Source: Lawsonibacter sp. (lineage in GTDB: Bacteria; Bacillota; Clostridia; Oscillospirales; Oscillospiraceae). Taken from it: DNA of 14,954 bases. The translations under genes were made by a program, and so were the position numbers. Shown piece after piece: positions 10,860-14,954 of this stretch. The stretch lies in assembly GCA_022798155.1 (NCBI GenBank), contig JAAWLY010000036.1, positions 1-14,954 of the forward strand. The letters are read 5' to 3'. Each line of letters begins with the position of its first letter. Position 1 is the stretch's first letter. The notes under the pieces are model-generated. The model was not told the DNA's origin. It was given only the letters and a program-made list of their open reading frames with translations, and did not search any database.

Positions 10860-13800
10860 TTATTTGATGGTGAAGGTGTCGCCGACAGTTCTGATGTTAG
10901 CACCGCTGACTTCCCAGGTGTAGTCACCAGCGGTCAGGGGGGCTCTCTTCAGATCGCCTCTACCGGCATTAATGACACCGGTATTATCGCTGTCCAGAAC
11001 CTTCACGTAGAAGAAGTTGTTGAGCGGGGCAGCTGTAGCACCCGGTCCAGGTGTATATGCGGCGCTTGTTTCCTCATACACAACGTTCCCGTCGGAATCC
11101 TTAATAATAAGGGTGGCGCTGGCGGGCTGTGTTCCGTTGAGAAGGGTAAACTTGAAGATAATGTGATCTTCAATCTTACCAAGGATGTCAGCGGCAACAT
11201 CGGTCTTAGTCGTCGTGCTAGGAAGCACATAGGCGCCATCAATCAAATTATGTTTGATGTTGTCCGCAGTGGCATCTGCCGCAGCAGCCTGCTTCACACC
11301 CTCGATCTCTTCGCCAGCCACGGGACCAGCAGGCGCATTGTTGTCGCTCATCTGGACGGTGTAGACAATGCCGCCGTAGGTGATACGGTAGTTGCCGTCG
11401 TTCAGAGGCTCAATGCTGTCCTCGCCGCGGATCCAGGTCCAGCCGAGAGCCTTGACGATGTCGTTTCGAACCTCGTCAATGGTGGGAGTGGGGTTGCCAA
11501 CCACGACGGTGTAGGGGATGATGTACCGGTTGACAGCGCCTACGATATTATTGGTGCCGTAGTTGGGGTTGTTGCCGGTACGGACGGGAGTGTAGTCATA
11601 GATGAAGACCCACTCGGCCACGCCGTCGGAGTTCAGCACGGCCACCACGCGGACGTGGGCCTGCTTGCCGTCTGTGTTGTTGTCGGTATCGACCACATCA
11701 GCGAAAGCGGAAGCGGTGGAGCTGTAGACGAACTCCTTGCGGTCGTTGTTGATCTGCTGGCTCAGGACGGTGGGGGTAGAGGTGCTGATCAGGCCCAGGC
11801 CGCGCTTGTCGCTGACGTTGTTGAAGTGCATGGTGCGGCCGGTGACGTCCATGGTCAGGCCGGTGTGGGCGCCGTTAGCGTCCAGGGAGTAGGCGTACAC
11901 GTCGAAGACGTCGAAGTCGTCCACCACGAGGCCGTCATCATACTCATCGTTGTCGTAGACCTTGTTTCCGCCGGCAACGGTGGGCAGCTGAGCGTTGGTC
12001 GGACGGTTGCTATTGTCCAGGGTGGTGTTGGGGATGTCGCGGATGGTGCTCACGTTGCCGTCAGCGTCGAACAGCAGCTGCTGGACGATGCCGGGCTGCA
12101 GCTCGTCAACGGTGCGGGTGAACTTGCTCTTGATGGTCAGCTCCCTGATCTCGCCGCCCAGGATGGCCTTGAAGACCCAGAGGTAGTCGTCGCCATCGCG
12201 GCCCTCGCTCTTGGCGCCGGACAGGATGTAGGCGTAGTTCTTGGTAGCGCCCTCGGCCTCACCATGGACCACGGCGGCAATGACGTTGTCCTTGCTGTCG
12301 TACACAGCGGAAATCCAGCCGGGCCAGATGGAACCATCGGAGGCAGTGGCGCTGTAGGTAATGGTAGCGCTCTGAGCGCCGGTGTACACGCCGGTGACCT
12401 CGTCCACTACGGGATTCTCCCGGTTAGCCTTGATCAGGTCCACAGTGATGTACACGGAGTCGTCGTTGCCGTAAGCGCGGCCGGTGCCCACATCGGGAGA
12501 GCCGTTGCCGCCGTACAGGGAGAGGCGGTCGCTCCGGATGGTGATCTTGCCGGAAACGCCCTCGTCAGCCTCGGCCACGTCCACCACGTACCGGGTGACG
12601 GGAGTCAGGACATAGACGCCGTCCTTCTCGGTGAAGGTGAACCAGCGGTGTACCTCGCTGGTGAGGTTGGTCCACTGGGCATAAAGGGTATCACTTGCGA
12701 CAGTGCTGTTGTAAGAGGGGTTCGTTGCAAGAACTGCGGTATAAGGAGCCTCGCCTCTGACGCGGGCGATGTTCTTGTTGGTGTCGCTGACGTTGACGTT
12801 GATGGTCTTCATGGTGCCGTCGGCAAAGATGCCCAGGGCGTCGGCGTTGCGCAGGCCCAGAGCGGTGACCTTGGTGTCAACGGCGGAGATGAAGACGTAG
12901 TTGTCATCGCCGGAGTGCAGGGCGGCGCCGATGAAGTAGCCGTACTGATCCAGGTAGATGTCGTAGGTGCGGTCGGTGAGCAGCTGGCCGTTGTAGTCGC
13001 CCAGGGTGGCGTACTCGTAGTAGGACTTAAAGCTGTTCTTGTACTCGGTGCCGTCGGTGATGATGTTGGTCACACGGTCATTAGTGATCTGGCCGGCGGT
13101 GGCGTAGCTGTCGTCCCGGTTCTTGCTGAACTTGGAGACGCTGACGTCGGTCAGGACCTGGGGCACGTCGGTGACCTTCTTGACCTCCTTAGTGCGGACT
13201 TCGGTGGAGTCGCTGGCCCAGTTGACCAGGACGAAGTCGTTCTCCTTGATGCCCTCAATGGCGGGAACGTCCTCCACGTCCACACGCTTGTTGGCGGTGT
13301 TGCTGGCATTGACCTTGTAGTAGACCTCCATAGAGACGGTCTCGCTGTTGGCGCTGTAGTCGGCGTTGGCCTGAGCCAGATAGGTGTTGATGATGGCGAC
13401 GGTGATCTCGCCGTCAGCACCGGCGTCGTCGTCCACATAGACCTCGGTCTTCACGCCGTTGCCGGTGATAGCGGCAGTCCCGGTGGTCACACCCTGGTAA
13501 GCCATGATGTTGGCGTCGGTGGTGCCGATGCTGCTGGTGTTGGAGCGGACCAGCTGGTTCTTGTCGAAGGCGACCAGAGCGCCGTCCACATACACGTCCA
13601 GATCATAGTCATTGATGACGCTGCGGGTCAGCAGGTTGTACAGATCCTCGCCAGAGACCTTGGCAGTGTAGGTTTCGCGGAGCAGCTCCTTCTTGGCGTA
13701 GGTGCCAATGTCGTTGCTCTTGTAGGTCCACTGGCGGGAGGGACGGCCGAAGTCGTCAAGGGCGGTGTTGTTCAGGCGCAGGTCGCCGTCGTACAGCTCC

Positions 13801-14567
13801 TCGCCCAGCTGGATGTAGTACTGGCCGCGGTTGATGTTGTCGCCGCCCACCACGTCGCTGGTACGGCCTTCAATGGCGTGGTACTTAGCCAGGGTGCTGG
13901 TGCGGGAGGTGTACTCGGCGCGGTAGCCCACAACCACATCGCCGTTGGCGGTGGGGATCTTGGTGCCCACATCGCCGGTGAAGGTGACCATGTCAGAACG
14001 CAGGGCGTTCAGGGCCATCTGAGCCACCTCGTTGCGGGTCAGGGGATTCTCGGCCCTGGAGTCGATCTGAGCGAACAGACCCACCTCGGTGGCCTGCTTT
14101 ACGGTGGCCAGCACATAGCTCTCGCCGAAGTCCTCCTGATACTGGAAGTAGCCCAGGGCTTTCAGCATCATCAGGGCGGCCTGAACGGCGTTCACGTTCT
14201 GGCCGGCGCCATACATGCCGCCGCCGATACCGGAAGTGATGCCGTTAGCGGCGCAGGCAGCCACATAGGGGGCGGCCCAGGCGGGCACGTCGCTGAAGGG
14301 ATTGGTGCCCTGATAGTAGTTGTAGTTCAGGTTGAGCAGCTTGGACATGATGACAGCCATCTGCTCACGGGTGACATAGTCATCCGGGTTGAAGTTTCCA
14401 TTGTTGTCGCCTTCCATGACGCCAACCCTCTGGAGAACCTCAATGGCCTCGATGTTTTCCTCTTCGGTCACATCGGGGTAGCTCGCAGCGTTGGAACCGA
14501 CGACCATCATGCCCAAAAGCATGACAGAAGCCAGAGTCAGGCTGAGAGCCCGCTTCAGATTTCTCAT
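10860..14567 (-). CDS. SLH-domain surface protein, probable S-layer or major cell-surface protein
   Basis: The 1235-residue secreted protein has a signal peptide MRNLKRALSLTLASVMLLGMMVVGSNA, with cleavage likely after A27 or A28. Three N-terminal SLH repeats follow: about 30-82 (SYPDVTEEENIEAIEVLQRVGVMEGDNNGNFNPDDYVTREQMA), 90-143 (FSDVPAWAAPYVAACAANGITSG) and a weaker one at 145-195 ending LTRNEVAQMALNAL. These anchor to secondary wall polymers. The remaining thousand residues are rich in Asn, Asp, Thr, Val and Tyr, with D-x-D-G-type loops (DADGNVS, DSDGNVV) that could bind calcium, and only one cysteine is visible, in SLH2. No LPxTG or hydrophobic C-terminus is seen. AAAGGAGG lies 8 bases before ATG. 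The codons avoid TTA, CTA and TCA over more than 1,100 positions, fitting very high expression. It is a likely lattice protein, but an enzymatic or adhesive role is not excluded. Confidence 0.9.
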   Translation of the reverse strand: MRNLKRALSLTLASVMLLGMMVVGSNAASYPDVTEEENIEAIEVLQRVGVMEGDNNGNFNPDDYVTREQMAVIMSKLLNLNYNYYQGTNPFSDVPAWAAPYVAACAANGITSGIGGGMYGAGQNVNAVQAALMMLKALGYFQYQEDFGESYVLATVKQATEVGLFAQIDSRAENPLTRNEVAQMALNALRSDMVTFTGDVGTKIPTANGDVVVGYRAEYTSRTSTLAKYHAIEGRTSDVVGGDNINRGQYYIQLGEELYDGDLRLNNTALDDFGRPSRQWTYKSNDIGTYAKKELLRETYTAKVSGEDLYNLLTRSVINDYDLDVYVDGALVAFDKNQLVRSNTSSIGTTDANIMAYQGVTTGTAAITGNGVKTEVYVDDDAGADGEITVAIINTYLAQANADYSANSETVSMEVYYKVNASNTANKRVDVEDVPAIEGIKENDFVLVNWASDSTEVRTKEVKKVTDVPQVLTDVSVSKFSKNRDDSYATAGQITNDRVTNIITDGTEYKNSFKSYYEYATLGDYNGQLLTDRTYDIYLDQYGYFIGAALHSGDDNYVFISAVDTKVTALGLRNADALGIFADGTMKTINVNVSDTNKNIARVRGEAPYTAVLATNPSYNSTVASDTLYAQWTNLTSEVHRWFTFTEKDGVYVLTPVTRYVVDVAEADEGVSGKITIRSDRLSLYGGNGSPDVGTGRAYGNDDSVYITVDLIKANRENPVVDEVTGVYTGAQSATITYSATASDGSIWPGWISAVYDSKDNVIAAVVHGEAEGATKNYAYILSGAKSEGRDGDDYLWVFKAILGGEIRELTIKSKFTRTVDELQPGIVQQLLFDADGNVSTIRDIPNTTLDNSNRPTNAQLPTVAGGNKVYDNDEYDDGLVVDDFDVFDVYAYSLDANGAHTGLTMDVTGRTMHFNNVSDKRGLGLISTSTPTVLSQQINNDRKEFVYSSTASAFADVVDTDNNTDGKQAHVRVVAVLNSDGVAEWVFIYDYTPVRTGNNPNYGTNNIVGAVNRYIIPYTVVVGNPTPTIDEVRNDIVKALGWTWIRGEDSIEPLNDGNYRITYGGIVYTVQMSDNNAPAGPVAGEEIEGVKQAAAADATADNIKHNLIDGAYVLPSTTTKTDVAADILGKIEDHIIFKFTLLNGTQPASATLIIKDSDGNVVYEETSAAYTPGPGATAAPLNNFFYVKVLDSDNTGVINAGRGDLKRAPLTAGDYTWEVSGANIRTVGDTFTIK

Positions 14568-14954
14568 GCGGATTTCCTCCTTTAAATTTTTCGGGTCCGA
14601 CCGCTTACGGGCTGACAGAGGCTGGTCAATGCCGGTGCGCCATCATCGGTTCGGACGGCAAAACCAGATTCAGCTTTGGCCGTTCGAGTACTGACTCAGC
14701 CGCCTGTCATTCCGCAGTGGAGCGGCCCATTTTGGCTTGAAACGCAGAATTTTTCAATGATCGTGGAAGAATTAAAATTCAACTGTTTCTTTGAAATTTT
14801 CTGCGTTTTGCCCAAATTTTTCGAGGTTTTTCTACTTCATGCAAATCTTAGGCTTGTGTCACGACTCTTGCACAGGGACAAAAGATATTAAAAACCGAGG
14901 GAAACTCCGCAAATCGAGTGCATTTTGTGTCAAAAAGTAAAATTGGTAGACATC
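14568..14954 (-). promoter_or_regulatory. Upstream region of the SLH-protein gene, with long leader
   Basis: This stretch has no credible gene. It is AT-rich beyond about 14735. GTCCGACC (14595-14602) can pair with GGTTCGGAC (14648-14656) with one bulge, so a leader hairpin is possible. AAATTTTTCG recurs at 14584-14593 and 14814-14823. A minus-strand promoter is not clear; TTGAAA with CAAAAT at 17-base spacing (around 14755-14727) is a candidate with a poor -10. The leader may be long and stabilise an abundant mRNA. Confidence 0.45.
14740..14808. repeat. Large imperfect dyad upstream of the SLH-protein gene
   Basis: AAACGCAGAATTTTTCAA (14740-14757) and TTGAAATTTTCTGCGTTT (14791-14808) are inverted with 16 of 18 matches, with 33 bases between. 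At the centre of the dyad lies a further palindrome GAATT-AA-AATTC (14769-14780). The symmetry around 14774 suggests a protein-binding operator or a cruciform/leader structure controlling the surface-protein gene. Confidence 0.6.

Noticed and set aside
11163..14585. 1140-codon plus-strand ORF
   Set aside because: It lies antisense to and in codon register with the SLH protein gene, is low-complexity Val/Asp/Gly/His-rich, and has no domain. Codon bias of the real gene explains it.
14676..14891. 71-codon plus-strand ORF upstream of the SLH gene
   Set aside because: No ribosome binding site, and it runs through the AT-rich dyad; composition is that of non-coding DNA.
14900..14954. Possible tRNA or second gene at the right edge
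   Set aside because: GGTAGAC superficially resembles a D-loop, but no acceptor or anticodon stem can be formed within the window.

Overview
The window looks like chromosomal DNA from a GC-rich, low-redundancy Firmicute of the Oscillospiraceae type (Flavonifractor, Lawsonibacter or Intestinimonas-like gut anaerobes). The reasons are the high GC coding regions with strong AGGAGG ribosome binding sites, a methionyl-tRNA synthetase with a fused C-terminal OB domain, an SLH-anchored S-layer-type protein, a CbxX/SpoVK-type AAA ATPase, and promoters close to the sigma-A consensus. The genus is an inference from overall flavour, not from a search.

Layout. Bases 2-1066 are the 3' two-thirds or less of metG, cut by the window edge and followed by a strong terminator. 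Bases 1107-1917 form an AT-richer islet. It holds a short transcription unit with a tiny ORF, a near-consensus promoter on the opposite strand facing back into it (antisense RNA, type I toxin-antitoxin-like layout), a small XRE-type repressor on the minus strand, and a divergent 49-residue protein that share an AT-rich operator region. Then follow a Na+/solute symporter (2063-3637), an amidohydrolase (3767-4612) and a ProX-type tRNA editing protein (4670-5224), all on plus. A minus-strand block reads, in transcription order, AAA ATPase with a TerB-like N-terminus (8947-7526), DUF2716-like protein (7521-7006), a 77-bp palindromic intergenic repeat, a cupin protein (6900-6565) and mtaB (6568-5267), the last two joined by an ATGA overlap.

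Divergent from the AAA operon is a membrane protein (9139-10179) with a cytoplasmic basic 10-residue tandem repeat, a zinc ribbon, one transmembrane helix, a BIG2-like domain and a C-terminal SH3b domain. After it comes an orphan phage-tail-like protein (10317-10802), and, convergent with it, a 1235-residue SLH-domain surface protein (14567-10860). A bidirectional terminator separates these two. Upstream of the surface-protein gene is a roughly 390-bp AT-rich region with a large imperfect dyad.

The most interesting stretch is 1107-1454: a consensus promoter, a Shine-Dalgarno-sequestering hairpin, a 23-codon ORF, a 5' UTR segment able to pair with the 3' part of the same RNA, a convergent consensus promoter at 1405-1377 and a GC-rich terminator. 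Together these match the architecture of Gram-positive type I toxin-antitoxin loci, but the encoded peptide looks like an amphipathic beta-hairpin instead of the usual transmembrane helix.
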